Shown here piece by piece: positions 63,727 to 64,000 of a DNA stretch of 64,000 nt. The DNA is from Rugalucina vietnamica (taxonomy: Eukaryota; Mollusca; Bivalvia; Lucinida; Lucinidae). The notes under the pieces are model-generated. The model had not been told where the DNA came from. It did not search any database and saw only the letters and a list, made by a program, of their open reading frames with translations. The stretch lies in NCBI GenBank assembly GCA_964017185.1, contig OZ024874.1, positions 13,325,957-13,389,956 of the forward strand, in the 5' to 3' direction. A program made the translations under genes and the position numbers. Numbering within the stretch: the stretch's first letter is position 1; each line of letters opens with the position of its first letter.

Positions 63727-64000
63727 CCAAGTTTCGTTGAAATCGGTCCACTGATTTTGGAGATTTTTAAAGGGTTTTTACCATATATGGGCATGGCAGC
63801 CATCTTGATCATGTGACCTGCATTATTTATATATACATGTACATTGGTTCCTCATTCCTATAGATAATAATATAAAATTTGACTTTGATTGGCCAAGCGG
63901 TTTCAGAGGAGAAAACCTTTGAAAATGGAAATGCCTGTACCAACAGACGGACGCACACGAGACCCCAGGCTTGAGTACCATCCTATAAGCTCCCCATGAG
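63727..64000 (+). repeat. Dispersed repeat fragment, runs off the window
   Basis: GTTTCGTTGAAATCGGTCC, CCAAGCGGTTTCAGAGGAG and AACAGACGGACGCACACGAG. This order is familiar from abundant marine-invertebrate repeats (from memory). It contains GGCAGCCATCTTGATCATG. No second copy in this window. Confidence 0.5.

Overview
This is non-coding-dominated, AT-rich DNA from an animal nuclear genome. It has no operons, rRNA genes or dense coding. It carries non-LTR retrotransposon relics, foldback and TIR elements, microsatellites, a minisatellite, tRNA-derived repeats, and near the right end three small ORFs with good splice junctions. The LINE peptides, the SINE-like piece and the G/T-rich retroposon tails look lophotrochozoan, most likely a mollusc and perhaps a bivalve. 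That is inference from memory and was not tested.

Layout. Positions 1-54,900 are built from a tandemly reiterated, strongly diverged unit, always in the same orientation. One landmark of the unit (around GGTAATCCATTATCG) recurs nine times, near 25, 5,670, 12,080, 16,855, 19,385, 28,435, 34,755, 50,210 and 52,250. The unit starts with the 3' part of a decayed intronless actin-like gene. The best copy is 4,285-5,149, with relics at 11,945, 28,290 and 48,967. Within this, about 5,560-19,107 and about 19,326-39,100 are two copies of a larger block (period about 13.8 kb). Mobile elements differ between the two blocks, so each block serves as the empty-site control for the other.

The mobile elements resolved this way are as follows. 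(1) A 4,758-bp TIR element at 21,293-26,050 has a GTAC duplication and an intact empty site at 10,690. It is studded with a 14-bp GTAAC-N4-GTAAC motif. (2) Two nearly identical copies of a 3.77-kb long-TIR element lie at 29,406-33,172 and 35,214-38,991, with different 3-bp target duplications. (3) A LINE at 14,345-16,093 has its empty site at 34,020-34,060. (4) A TTAA-flanked MITE sits at the same paralogous site in opposite orientations (13,592 and 29,112). (5) Other families are a head-anchored repeat A (about 15 pieces), hairpin families D and E, foldback families, and a LINE 3' end nested in A with a visible target duplication.

Positions 41,800-48,900 hold LINE fragments (including two head-on pieces), a 71-bp-arm palindrome and a possible FLYWCH-like remnant. 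Positions 55,549-57,930 form one 37-bp minisatellite of about 60 units. Positions 58,273-64,000 hold two related TIR-like families (G, F) and, on the minus strand, what looks like the last three exons of an unidentified gene (63,358 to 60,512). The splice-donor ends of two of these exons have been tandemly copied. No complete, intact protein-coding gene is visible.
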